Of a stretch of 64,000 nucleotides of DNA, positions 7,831-16,193 are shown piece after piece. Numbering within the stretch: the first letter of the stretch is position 1; each line of letters begins with the position of its first letter. The translations under genes were made by a program, and so were the position numbers. The notes below the pieces were generated by a model. The model had not been told where the DNA came from. It did no database searches and saw only the letters and a list, made by a program, of their open reading frames with translations. The DNA comes from Oceanimonas doudoroffii (lineage in GTDB: Bacteria > Pseudomonadota > Gammaproteobacteria > Enterobacterales > Aeromonadaceae), in the NCBI RefSeq assembly GCF_002242685.1, contig NZ_NBIM01000004.1, positions 169,475 through 233,474 on the forward strand, read 5' to 3'.

Positions 7831-8817
7831 ATGTTTAACGCCATTCTGCTCACCCAGGCTGACGACAAGGCCACTCACGCCGCCCTGACGCCCCTGCCCT
7901 GCGACGATTTGCCCGAGGGCGAGGTGCTGGTGCGGGTGGAATGGAGCACCCTCAATTACAAGGACGCCCTGGCCATTACCGGCAAAGGCCCCATAGTACG
8001 GCGCTTTCCCATGGTGCCCGGCGTGGATCTGGCCGGCGTGGTGGAACACAGCAACAGTGACCAGTGGCGCCCCGGCGACCATGTGCTGGTGAACGGCTGG
8101 GGCGTGGGCGAGCAGCACTGGGGTGGCCTGGCCCAGCGGGCTCGAATGCAGGCGGGCTGGCTGACCCGGCTGCCGACAGACCTCAGCGGCCGCCAGGCCA
8201 TGGCCATTGGCACCGCCGGCTACACCGCCATGCTGTGCCTGATGGCGCTGGAACGTCACGGCCTGACCCCGGAGCAGGGCGAGGTACTGGTCACCGGCGC
8301 CAACGGTGGCGTGGGCAGCCTGGCCATCATGCTGCTGGCGCAGCGGGGTTATCGAGTCGTGGCCTCGACCGGCCGCATGGAAGAAAAGGACTACCTCACC
8401 GCCCTGGGCGCGGCCGAGGTCATGCACAGAGACGAACTCTCCGCCCCCGGCAAACCCCTGGCCAAGGCCCGCTGGGCCGCCGTGGTGGACTCGGTGGGCA
8501 GCCACACCCTGGCCAATGCCTGCGCCCAGACTCGGGAAGACGGCCTGGTGGCCGCCTGTGGCCTGGCCCAGGGCATGGATTTTCCGGCGACCGTGGCGCC
8601 CTTTATTCTGCGCGGCGTGACCCTGCTCGGCATTAACAGCGTGACCCGGCCCCAGGGCGAGCGGGAGCAGGCCTGGACCCGGCTGGCGCAAGAGCTGAAC
8701 ACCGACCGGCTGGAGCAAAACACGCGGGAAATTGGCCTGAGCGAAGCCATTGACGCCGCGCATGCGTTGCTGGCCGGCCGGGTGCGTGGCCGGCTGGTGG
8801 TGGACGTGAACCGTTAA
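7831..8817 (+). CDS. acuI: Acryloyl-CoA reductase, AcuI/YhdH family
   Basis: A 328-residue zinc-independent medium-chain dehydrogenase. The N-terminal catalytic domain has WSTLNYKDALAITGKGPI and PMVPGVDLAGVVEHS, the AcuI/YhdH signature. The Rossmann domain has VTGANGGVGSLAIMLLA (about residues 154-170). AcuI reduces acryloyl-CoA to propionyl-CoA with NADPH. It protects the cell from acrylate formed in DMSP cleavage or 3-hydroxypropionate metabolism. Length and start (AAAGGAG nine bases upstream) fit. Its pairing with acuR and shared operators suggests induction by acrylate compounds. No DMSP lyase lies in this window. Confidence 0.9.
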   Translation: MFNAILLTQADDKATHAALTPLPCDDLPEGEVLVRVEWSTLNYKDALAITGKGPIVRRFPMVPGVDLAGVVEHSNSDQWRPGDHVLVNGWGVGEQHWGGLAQRARMQAGWLTRLPTDLSGRQAMAIGTAGYTAMLCLMALERHGLTPEQGEVLVTGANGGVGSLAIMLLAQRGYRVVASTGRMEEKDYLTALGAAEVMHRDELSAPGKPLAKARWAAVVDSVGSHTLANACAQTREDGLVAACGLAQGMDFPATVAPFILRGVTLLGINSVTRPQGEREQAWTRLAQELNTDRLEQNTREIGLSEAIDAAHALLAGRVRGRLVVDVNR

Positions 8818-8829
8818 GCCGTTGCCGGA

Positions 8830-9687
8830 TCAGAAGGTGCCGTCAGACAACAGCTGCGGGTTGCTCACCAGGTTGCGCACGCCGTGGGCGTGATCCTCGT
8901 TAAAGTCGTTCTGCCGGCACCACTCGCCCACAGAGGCAATGTTGACCTTGAGCACCTCGGGGCGCACGCCCCAGGTCACCTGAAAGGGTGAGCCCTTCTC
9001 GTTGTAGGCCGGGCCCGTGGTGGAACCGGCATACTGCACCGGCGTGCCGGTGTTAGCGGGAATATTCAGGCCCTGATGGCGGCCCTGGCGCACGCCGTGG
9101 GCGGCCAGCTCGCCAAAGTCGGCGGCGCCGGCGTCGTTCACCAGCACATAGACCTGGGCCTCCACCCGCAGTTGCGGATTTTGCCCGGCCTGGCTCAGGC
9201 AGGCGGCCAGGGTGGGGCCGGGAGTAACCTGGGCGCTGGAATGCACATAGTGCACCTCTATGGTGTCGCCGGGGTAAAGGCTGCCATGACGGCCGGGGCA
9301 GATGTCGCCCTGCACCGGCGCCAGCTCCCGCTCGCTCAGGGTGCCCGAATAACGATAGCCGCCCTGATAACCGCGACCGTCACCGTTGCCGGCAAAGCGG
9401 GTGAACTGCCCGCCCTTGTGCTCGGCGTTCTTGTGAAAGTGAATATTGCACAGGTTCATTCGGCTGGCCGGCGGCGCCGGACTGAAGACGACGGGGTTGC
9501 TGCCTTTGAGCCGATCGATGTCTCGAGGAGATTGCGGGCCAAAACCCTGACCGGTGGTGTTTTGCGACAAGCGCTGACGTTGTTGCTCGATTACCGTGTC
9601 GGAAACCGGCTGTTCGAGGGTATCGGCCATCACGGCCACGGGGGTGACCACGCCAGTGGCCAGGGCGAAAAGCGTCGCTGCCTTCAT
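8830..9687 (-). CDS. Delta-class carbonic anhydrase, secreted
   Basis: A 285-residue protein with a signal peptide (residues 1-21, MKAATLF...AVMA). The mature part contains NLCNIHFHKNAEHKGG, matching the His-x-His plus Glu-His zinc site of the delta (CA-like, PF10563-type) carbonic anhydrases first known from diatoms and found in some marine bacteria. Later segments GDICPGRHGSLYPGDTIEVHYVHSSA and EAQVYVLVND are also of that type. It would hydrate CO2 in the periplasm or outside the cell. The longer frame to 9747 is rejected because the signal peptide starts at 9687. It converges with acuI at a distance of 12 bases. Confidence 0.8.
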   Translation of the reverse strand: MKAATLFALATGVVTPVAVMADTLEQPVSDTVIEQQRQRLSQNTTGQGFGPQSPRDIDRLKGSNPVVFSPAPPASRMNLCNIHFHKNAEHKGGQFTRFAGNGDGRGYQGGYRYSGTLSERELAPVQGDICPGRHGSLYPGDTIEVHYVHSSAQVTPGPTLAACLSQAGQNPQLRVEAQVYVLVNDAGAADFGELAAHGVRQGRHQGLNIPANTGTPVQYAGSTTGPAYNEKGSPFQVTWGVRPEVLKVNIASVGEWCRQNDFNEDHAHGVRNLVSNPQLLSDGTF

Positions 9688-9829
9688 GTTCTTCCCTGTG
9701 TGGAATGAATGAGACTCGAATGCTAACCACCCTCGCCGACCTGTCAAGCCGGCCCGGGCCGCGGTAACGGGCTGTTATCCCGTCAGAATCCCGCTAAAAT
9801 GCATTTCTTTTCGCCTACGCCGATCCTGA

Positions 9830-10207
9830 ATGTTACCCGTGCCGCGCCTTCATCAGCCCGTTTGCCGTGCCGCCGCCTGGCTGGCGCTGCTGGCGACCCT
9901 GATGATCTATGCGGCGCCGCTGGTTTCCCAGCGACTGGTGGCAACGTCGCCTCATCATTCGGCGCACCATTCATCCCATCATGACGCCGGTCATCACGGC
10001 CACCATGCCCCGGCCACCGACCACCATGCCGGTCACGAGGCTTGCGGCTACTGCACCCTGCTGGGCCAGCTGTGGTGGTGTGTCGTCCGGCCTGCCGCCG
10101 CCGCCGTGGCACCCGCGACCGTGCCCCCGGCCCTGTACGAGCCGGCCACGCCGCCGCTGGCGCGGGGGCACGCCCCCTTTCAGCCCCGCGCCCCGCCACC
10201 GAGTTGA
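9830..10207 (+). CDS. DUF2946 protein with extreme His-rich loop
   Basis: A 125-residue protein with an N-terminal hydrophobic segment (residues 14-34). Residues 40-68 contain about 14 histidines with Ser, Gly and Asp, followed by the DUF2946 hallmark ACGYCTLLGQ. A Pro/Ala-rich tail follows. DUF2946 genes commonly stand next to copper TonB receptors and PepSY proteins, and a role in copper handling is assumed for them. Here the next gene is a PepSY protein that also has a His-rich loop, but no TonB receptor is present. Location is inner membrane with the His loop outside. Confidence 0.8.
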   Translation: MLPVPRLHQPVCRAAAWLALLATLMIYAAPLVSQRLVATSPHHSAHHSSHHDAGHHGHHAPATDHHAGHEACGYCTLLGQLWWCVVRPAAAAVAPATVPPALYEPATPPLARGHAPFQPRAPPPS

Positions 10208-10325
10208 TGCTCTTGCTTATGTCCGCGCCCACCGGCACGGCAATCTTTTTGACGGTGTTTCGCTGCGTCGAAACGCCCTTATGTTGGCGCGCGCCATGCT
10301 CGGCGGCGCCCCGCAAGGAATTCTT

Positions 10326-11720
10326 ATGGCATCATCAACCCCAGCCCGGCAACGCTCAGGCAACGCGGCCCGGGCCACTGCCCTGACCGCCTTTCTGACC
10401 CGGCTGCATTTTTATATTGGCCTCTTCGTGGGCCCCTTTATTCTGGTGGCCGCCCTCACCGGCACCCTCTATGTGCTGACCCCCCAGCTGGAAAACCGGC
10501 TGTATGCCGATCAGCTCACCACAGACTCTACCGGCCCGCAGAGGCCACTGGCGGAGCAGATTGCCGCCGCCCAGGCCAGCCTGCATGGCGAGGAAACCCT
10601 GGCCAAGGTGCGCCCGGCACCGGCGCCCGGCACCACCACGAGAGTGATGTTCCATCAGCCCGGCCTGAACGACTATGAACACCTGGCGGTGTTTGTGGAT
10701 CCGGTCACCCTTGAAGTAAAGGGAACCCTGGTCAGCTACGGCACCAGCGGCACCCTGCCCGCCCGCATTGTTCTCGACTATCTGCACCGCCACCTGATGC
10801 TGGGGGAAGCGGGCCGCATTTACAGCGAGCTGGCCGCCTCATGGCTGTGGATTGCCGCCCTGGGCGGCGTATGGATGTGGTGGCGCACCGGCCGGGGCGG
10901 TCGTGGTGCCGGCCGCAGCCCACGGCGCAGGCTGCGCCGCTGGCACAGCCTGACCGGACTGTGGCTTGTGGTGGGGCTGGTGTTCTTTTCGGCCACCGGG
11001 CTGACCTGGTCCAAATGGGCTGGCAGCAACATAGGCGCGCTGCGTGCCCAGATGGGCTGGGTCACCCCGTCATTGTCGGTGCAGCTCAACGGCACCGCCC
11101 CCGCGAATCACGCTCAGGGCGCACACGCCGGCCACGGCGATCACGGCACCCATGGTGCGCCCGCCATGCCCACCAGCCTGGCGCTCTGGGACCAGGTGCT
11201 GGCCAGCGCCCGGGCCGCCGGCATCGACGCCGGCAAGCTGGAAATCAGCCCCGCCGCCAATGCCGACAGCGCCTGGCAGGTCAAAGAGCTGGACCGCTCC
11301 TGGCCCACCCAGGTAGATGCGGTGGCGGTCGACCCGCGCGATATGAGCATTACCAGCCGGGCCGATTTTGCCGACTATTCGCTGGTGGCCAAGCTGATCC
11401 GCTGGGGCATAGACGCCCATATGGGCATTTTGTTCGGCCTGCCCAACCAGTTGCTGCTGGCGGCCTTTGGCGTGGCCCTTAGCGCCATGACGGTGCTCGG
11501 CTACTGGATGTGGTGGCGTCGCCGCCCCGCTCCCGGTGCCACTCAGGCCTTGCTGTGCCAAAGCTGGGCCCGCCTTGGCCTGCCCGCGCGCCTCGTTAGC
11601 CTGCTGCTGGCCCTGGCTCTGGGCTGGAGCCTGCCGCTGATGGGCGCCAGCCTGCTGCTGTTTGTGCTGATCGATCTGCTGCGCGCACGCACCGCCGAGG
11701 CCGCCACCGAACCCGCCTGA
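10326..11720 (+). CDS. PepSY-associated membrane protein with His-rich periplasmic loop
   Basis: A 464-residue protein of the PiuB/PepSY-TM type. It has TM1 with LHFYIGLFVGPFILVAALTGTLY, a PepSY domain from about residue 45, and TM helices around 170-190, 225-245 and 375-400, ending in two more helices. The second His motif W-H-x-L-T-G (RRWHSLTGLWLV) is conserved in the family. A periplasmic loop at about 265-285 is His/Gly/Ala-rich (HAGHGDHGTHG). These proteins act with siderophore or copper uptake, possibly as reductases. The start at 10326 has AAGGA upstream; the open frame extends further but overlaps DUF2946. It ends at a strong terminator. Confidence 0.75.
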   Translation: MASSTPARQRSGNAARATALTAFLTRLHFYIGLFVGPFILVAALTGTLYVLTPQLENRLYADQLTTDSTGPQRPLAEQIAAAQASLHGEETLAKVRPAPAPGTTTRVMFHQPGLNDYEHLAVFVDPVTLEVKGTLVSYGTSGTLPARIVLDYLHRHLMLGEAGRIYSELAASWLWIAALGGVWMWWRTGRGGRGAGRSPRRRLRRWHSLTGLWLVVGLVFFSATGLTWSKWAGSNIGALRAQMGWVTPSLSVQLNGTAPANHAQGAHAGHGDHGTHGAPAMPTSLALWDQVLASARAAGIDAGKLEISPAANADSAWQVKELDRSWPTQVDAVAVDPRDMSITSRADFADYSLVAKLIRWGIDAHMGILFGLPNQLLLAAFGVALSAMTVLGYWMWWRRRPAPGATQALLCQSWARLGLPARLVSLLLALALGWSLPLMGASLLLFVLIDLLRARTAEAATEPA

Positions 11721-11731
11721 CCACCTCACCC

Positions 11732-11753
11732 ACGGCGGGCCCCGGCCCGCCGT
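11732..11753. terminator. Terminator between PepSY and ABC exporter genes
   Basis: A 10-bp GC-rich stem, ACGGCGGGCC and its complement, with a 2-base loop followed by TTTTGCT on the plus strand. It serves the convergent end of the PepSY gene and sits just before the ABC gene's stop. Confidence 0.8.
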
Positions 11754-11757
11754 TTTG

Positions 11758-13554
11758 CTAAGGCTCGCCCCGAAAGCGCTGCTGCTGTTGCAGCCGCCAT
11801 AGCTGGGCGTAGCGCCCATCCTTTGCCAGCAACTGCTCATGGTTGCCCTGCTCGGCAATGCGTCCTTCCTGCATCACCAGAATATGATCGGCGTCCACTA
11901 TGGTGGACAGCCGGTGGGCGATCACCAGGCTGCTCTGACCTTGAGATACCTCGCGAATGGCGCGCAAAATGCTGCGCTCGGAGCGGCTGTCCAGGGACGA
12001 GGTGGCCTCGTCAAACACCAGTATCGGCGGGCGCTTTAGAATGGTGCGGGCAATGGCCACCCGCTGCTTTTCGCCGCCGCTGAGTTTCAGCCCCCGCTCC
12101 CCCACCAGGGTGGCGCTGCCTTCGGGCAGGCTGGCGATAAAGTCACTCAGGTGCGCCAGGCGTATGGCCTCGTTCACCTCCTGCTCGCTGGCGTCGATGC
12201 GGCCATAACGAATGTTGTCGTAAATGGAGGCGTTAAACAGCACCGTATCTTGCGGCACGATGCCGATGGCCCGGCGCAGCGAAGCCTGGCTCACCTCACG
12301 AATGTCCTGACCGTCGATCAAAATGGCGCCCTCTCCCACCTCGTAAAAGCGAAACAGCAGCTTCACCAGGGTGGACTTTCCCGAGCCGCTGGCCCCCACC
12401 ACCGCCAGCTTTTGCCGGGGCCTCAGGGTAAAGCTCAGCTCATGCAGAATCTGCCGGTCGGGGCGATAGCCAAAGCTGACGTTACGAAACTCGATTTCGC
12501 CCCGAGTGACCTTAAGCTCGGGCGCATTCTCCACATCATTGATTTGCGGCCGGCGGCGCAGCAGGGCAAACATGCGCTCAATGTTGGCCAGCGAGCCCTT
12601 CATCTCCCGGTACACAAAACCGAGAAAATTCAGCGGCAGAAACAGCTGCATCATAAAGGCGTTGATCAGCACAAAGTCGCCCAGGGTCATGGTGCCCGCC
12701 ACCACCCGCTGGCCGGCCAGCACCATCATGGCGGTCATGGCCACGGCAATGATCAGCGCCTGGCCGCCGTTCAGGGCAAACAGGCTGAGCCGGTTGTTGC
12801 GCCGGGCCCGCTCCCACTCCGCAAGGTCTTGGTCGTAGCGGCCCGCCTCGTACTGCTCGTTGTTGAAGTATTTCACCGTTTCAAAGTTGAGCAGGCTGTC
12901 TACCGCCCGGCTGTGGGTTTGCGAGTCGGCCTTGTTGGCGGCGCGCACAAAGCCGGTGCGCCAGTCGGTGGCCACCACCGACCAGGCCACGTACGCCACC
13001 ACGGCGCCAAGCGTGATCAGTGCAAACCACACCGAGTAGTTGATCAGCAGCAGCGCCGTGACCAGGCCGATCTCCAGCAAGGTAGGCACGATATTGAACA
13101 CCATAAAGCGCAGCAAAAAGCCCACCCCGGTCACGCCCCGCTCTATGTCGCGCGACAGGCCGCCGGTGCTGCGGTTGAGGTGAAAGTCGAGCTCCAGCCG
13201 GTGCAGGTGGTTGAACACGCCGAGGCCAATGCGGCGCATGGCCCGCTCGGTAACCCGGCCAAACAGGGCATCGCGAATTTCGCCAAACAGCACGTTGGCA
13301 AAGCGCACCGTGCCGTAGGCCAGCAGCAACCCCAGGGGCAGCGCCACCACAGTGCTGACGGCGGTGTCCATGCCATCGACAATGTATTTGAGAATAAAGG
13401 GCAGGCCCACGCTGGCCAGCTTGGCCGCCACCAGGCAGCACAGCGCCAGGCCAATGCGGCCCTTGTAGGCCAGCAGGTAAGGAACAAGCGTTTTCAGGGT
13501 GCGAATATTGATGGTGGCGTCATCCATATCCGGGTGGTACGAGCCTCGGCGCAT
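11758..13554 (-). CDS. ABC exporter (membrane domain fused to ATPase), Atm1/HMT1 type
   Basis: A 598-residue half-transporter. Residues 20-310 form a six-helix type IV exporter domain, and residues 345-590 the ATPase with Walker A GASGSGKST, signature LSGGEKQRVAIA, Walker B ILVFDEATSSLD and the H-loop IAHRLST. The TM region has the Atm1-type stretch SLLNFETVKYFNNEQYEAGRYD, characteristic of the ABCB7/Atm1 family. That family exports glutathione conjugates, glutathione persulfide or metal-thiol complexes. It follows the DUF2459 gene by 7 bases on the same strand, a likely two-gene operon. The substrate is inferred from family only. Confidence 0.85.
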   Translation of the reverse strand: MRRGSYHPDMDDATINIRTLKTLVPYLLAYKGRIGLALCCLVAAKLASVGLPFILKYIVDGMDTAVSTVVALPLGLLLAYGTVRFANVLFGEIRDALFGRVTERAMRRIGLGVFNHLHRLELDFHLNRSTGGLSRDIERGVTGVGFLLRFMVFNIVPTLLEIGLVTALLLINYSVWFALITLGAVVAYVAWSVVATDWRTGFVRAANKADSQTHSRAVDSLLNFETVKYFNNEQYEAGRYDQDLAEWERARRNNRLSLFALNGGQALIIAVAMTAMMVLAGQRVVAGTMTLGDFVLINAFMMQLFLPLNFLGFVYREMKGSLANIERMFALLRRRPQINDVENAPELKVTRGEIEFRNVSFGYRPDRQILHELSFTLRPRQKLAVVGASGSGKSTLVKLLFRFYEVGEGAILIDGQDIREVSQASLRRAIGIVPQDTVLFNASIYDNIRYGRIDASEQEVNEAIRLAHLSDFIASLPEGSATLVGERGLKLSGGEKQRVAIARTILKRPPILVFDEATSSLDSRSERSILRAIREVSQGQSSLVIAHRLSTIVDADHILVMQEGRIAEQGNHEQLLAKDGRYAQLWRLQQQQRFRGEP

Positions 13555-13561
13555 GGGTCAG

Positions 13562-14215
13562 TCAGTTGTGTGAAGAATACCCCTGAGCATACTCCCCTTT
13601 GGCGGAACGGGCCTGGCGCATCAGTGCCCCGGCGGTAAACGCCAGCGCCGGGCGCAGGGGCAGCCCCGCCGCCACCAGCCGCCGGGCCACCCAGGTGTTG
13701 CAGGTGTGCAACAGATGATAGGACTCCACCGAGGCATAAAAGCGGCCGCCGCCATAGCGCCCCGCGCCCACGTCCCTTAAATTGCCCGCCTCGTTGCGGG
13801 CAAAGGACGCCGCCACCTCGCCCAGCAGCCGCTCCATGCCGGCGGGGGGTACGCTCAGTTCCAGCACCGGCAGCCCGGCAAATGCCACCGCCGGTGACTG
13901 CGACAACGGCACCAGGTGCAGCACGGTATCCGTGGGCCAGAGCAGGGCCCGCAATGCCAGCCCGGCCCCCGCCCGCTCATGCTGATAAAACGCCCGATCA
14001 CCCCAGCCCACTTCAATCAACCGGGCGGCAGGAAAGGCTGCTTTCAGTTCCGACAAATGCCGCTGCAATCCCACCGCCGGCAACACCAGCCCCACATGCC
14101 GGCCGTGATCCACCAGATACAAATCTTGCCCCCGCTCCTTCGCCGGCCGCCACTCACTCGCCGCACCGCAGCCGGTGCAGAGCAAGGCAAGCAGCAGTAC
14201 AAGCCAAAGGTGCAT
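13562..14215 (-). CDS. DUF2459 lipoprotein (TIGR02117 type)
   Basis: A 217-residue protein with a lipoprotein signal (MHLWLVLLLALLCTGC, lipobox Cys at 16). The domain has DLYLVDHGRHVGLVLP, EVGWGDRAFYQ and LLHTCNTWVARRL, which are the His/Asp and Cys-Asn-Thr-Trp motifs of DUF2459. That family looks like a cysteine hydrolase (NlpC/P60-related permuted fold), but its function is not established. It lies directly upstream of the Atm1-type exporter. Confidence 0.75.
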   Translation of the reverse strand: MHLWLVLLLALLCTGCGAASEWRPAKERGQDLYLVDHGRHVGLVLPAVGLQRHLSELKAAFPAARLIEVGWGDRAFYQHERAGAGLALRALLWPTDTVLHLVPLSQSPAVAFAGLPVLELSVPPAGMERLLGEVAASFARNEAGNLRDVGAGRYGGGRFYASVESYHLLHTCNTWVARRLVAAGLPLRPALAFTAGALMRQARSAKGEYAQGYSSHN

Positions 14216-14267
14216 AGTGAATTCTCAGGCGATGGGGATGATTCTTGAGTATTGCAGATAAAGAAAA

Positions 14268-14301
14268 GCAAAACGGGCCACGATGGGCCCGTTTTGCTTG
14301 A
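14268..14301. terminator. Strong hairpin terminator
   Basis: A 14-bp stem of AAGCAAAACGGGCC and its near-exact complement, with a 5- to 6-base loop. It would end transcription of the cupin gene (minus strand, ending at 14508) before the DUF2459-exporter operon. On the plus strand it has T-rich flanks as well. Confidence 0.75.
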
Positions 14302-14507
14302 TGAGTAACGTGTCAAACATCTGCGCGGCGCTTTGACTTGTTAGAACATATGACCTCGCCATGTTTCCTTCATTTCTTTATTTGAATGAGTCAATCTGAC
14401 GTTAGGCGAGAACATTGTATGGCGCCCTTTTCAACTATAGCTCTAGCTCTGCTCCTTCTTTCCAATGGGCTGCACGCCCCATACGGACCGTGCGGCAAAA
14501 GAGTTCA
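14302..14507. other. Low-GC spacer with an integron-attC-like heptamer
   Basis: About 200 bases between a terminator and the cupin gene, visibly AT-richer than the neighbours. GTTAGGC at 14401 fits the attC R' core GTTRRRY. A complementary TAACGT lies at 14308, about 100 bases away, opposite ACGTTA at 14399. The inner arms pair poorly, so this is only a hint of an old cassette junction. Confidence 0.25.
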
Positions 14508-14975
14508 CTACTTCCGAGGGTCATCGGCAGGGTTGATATAGGTGATCCCCCATGGTCCCATCCCGTTGAGCTGCACGATCACCTCCTCATTAGTCCACGC
14601 GAAATGGTTCGTATTGGGTTGAATGATCATCAGGCTCCCCGGCCCCAAAGCTGAGGTCTTCTGAGGATCAAGCTTGTCGCCCATACCCATATGAAAGGTG
14701 CCAGACAGGACGGTGACCCTCTCGACGGCCGGGTGCATGTGGGCTGGAAGGCTATAGTTGGCGGGGAACTTGAGGCGCGCCGTAAAGGGAACCGCTTCGT
14801 TCATCGGCCCCTCAAGCACTGCGATCTTTGCGCCCGGTGGCAAGGAGGGAACATCGTTCCACTTGAGATCACTCGGGATGATCATTTGATGACCATCTGA
14901 TTGCGCCCAACTCGCAGATACAGCGATAACAGAGCCGACCAGGATGACAGCTACGCTGTGGATCCAAGATTTCAT
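14508..14975 (-). CDS. Exported single-domain cupin protein
   Basis: A 155-residue protein with a signal peptide (cleavage near SWA-QSD, residue 24). The cupin domain has PAHMHPAVERVTVLSGTFHMGMGD (first motif: two His and one Glu) and a second-motif area PNTNHFAWTNEEV with one His. Those four ligands are what a metal-binding cupin needs. Exported cupins of this size include quercetinase-like and sugar-isomerase-like proteins; I cannot assign a substrate. The gene has lower GC and different codon choice from its neighbours, stands alone between a terminator and a 250-base gap, and may have been acquired by transfer. Confidence 0.75.
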   Translation of the reverse strand: MKSWIHSVAVILVGSVIAVSASWAQSDGHQMIIPSDLKWNDVPSLPPGAKIAVLEGPMNEAVPFTARLKFPANYSLPAHMHPAVERVTVLSGTFHMGMGDKLDPQKTSALGPGSLMIIQPNTNHFAWTNEEVIVQLNGMGPWGITYINPADDPRK

Positions 14976-15232
14976 GATGTTCTCCTTTTTGCACAGTACG
15001 TAGGGTCAATCATAGGATAGAGACACGGGCCTTGTTCCCGTTTATGCCCGCGCCTAATACCTGTTTACTGACCTGTCTCATTTATGCACATCCAAAGACA
15101 CTTTATTAAATCTCAACCTATTGCCTCATCGATAAAAGGCAATGCGCAATAGCCAAGGATTGACGCGTTTCACATGAAACCACGCCATGCTTGCGTTAAG
15201 CTGGGGCTTTCTCGCGCCGGGGAGGAAGGCCG

Positions 15233-16192
15233 ATGGAACCGCTACCGCAACAGTGCATTTATCGCCTGCAGCTTGGGGGGGAGAACGGGTTGCAGCCGCT
15301 GGCAGAAAGTGAGCCGGCGGCGGCGCCGGTATGGCTGCATCTGGACTATGAGCAGCCCGAAAGTGCCGGCTGGTTGCATACCACGCCGCTGATTCACGAC
15401 AGCGCCCGGGACACCCTGCTGGGCCAGAGCAGCCGGCCCAAGCTGGTGCGCCAGGGCGATAACCTGCTGCTGACCCTGCGGGGCATCAACCACAACCAGG
15501 GCGACAGCCCGGAAGAGATGGTGGCGCTGCGCATTTACATCACGCCCCAGCTGATTATCAGCAGCCGGCACCGGCCCCTGCTATCGGAGCAGGACGTATA
15601 CGAGCAGCTCGCCGACAGCGAGGGCCCGGTCACGCAAGGAGACTGGCTGGTGGAAATGTGCGACGCCCTCACCGACCGGGCCGGCGAGTTTGTGGAAAGC
15701 CTGCACGATCAAATTCTGGAGCTGGAAGAGCGCATTCTGGAGCGGGAAAGTCCGGCCCAGGGCCAGCTGGGCCGTATTCGTAAACAGTTGATTCTGGTGC
15801 GCCGTTACCTTTCTCCTCAGCGGGATCTGGTGGCGCGGCTGGCCAGCGAGAAAATCGGCTGGCTCAACGACGACGATCGCCGCCGCCTGCTCGATATTGC
15901 CGACCGGCTGAGGCGCTGGCTGGATGATCTCGACGCCGGTGTGGCGCGCACCGCGGTGCTGGCGGACGAGGTCAATAACCTGATGGCCGAGGCCACCAAC
16001 CAGCGCGCCTATCAGATGTCGATCATGGCGCTGCTGTTTCTGCCCGCCAGCTTTCTTACCGGCCTGTTCGGCATCAACCTGGCCGGCATGCCGGGGGCCG
16101 ATCACCCCGCCGCCTTCTGGATTTTCTGCCTGAGCCTGCTGGCCCTGGGCGGCGGCCTGGGGTTCTGGCTGCACCGCAATCGCTGGTGGTAA
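15233..16192 (+). CDS. zntB: Zinc transporter ZntB, CorA family
   Basis: A 319-residue CorA-type channel or transporter. It has a large cytoplasmic N-terminal funnel domain and a long helix with LEERILERESPAQGQLGRIRKQLILVRRYLSPQRD. Two C-terminal membrane segments are separated by the pore signature GIN at 280-282 (GMN in CorA, GIN or GVN in ZntB-like proteins). The family moves Zn2+ or Cd2+ across the inner membrane; export and proton-coupled import have both been proposed. The ATG has GGGAGGAAGG upstream. It converges with the importer ATPase gene with one base between stops. Confidence 0.85.
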   Translation: MEPLPQQCIYRLQLGGENGLQPLAESEPAAAPVWLHLDYEQPESAGWLHTTPLIHDSARDTLLGQSSRPKLVRQGDNLLLTLRGINHNQGDSPEEMVALRIYITPQLIISSRHRPLLSEQDVYEQLADSEGPVTQGDWLVEMCDALTDRAGEFVESLHDQILELEERILERESPAQGQLGRIRKQLILVRRYLSPQRDLVARLASEKIGWLNDDDRRRLLDIADRLRRWLDDLDAGVARTAVLADEVNNLMAEATNQRAYQMSIMALLFLPASFLTGLFGINLAGMPGADHPAAFWIFCLSLLALGGGLGFWLHRNRWW

Positions 16193-16193
16193 G

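Noticed and set aside
7549..8763. A 404-codon minus-strand frame opposite acuR/acuI
   Set aside because: Low-complexity Gly/His/Gln composition typical of antisense frames in GC-rich DNA; the plus strand matches known families.
14302..14414. True integron attC site
   Set aside because: The R' heptamer is present but the L arms do not pair well and no integrase or array is nearby; kept only as a weak observation.
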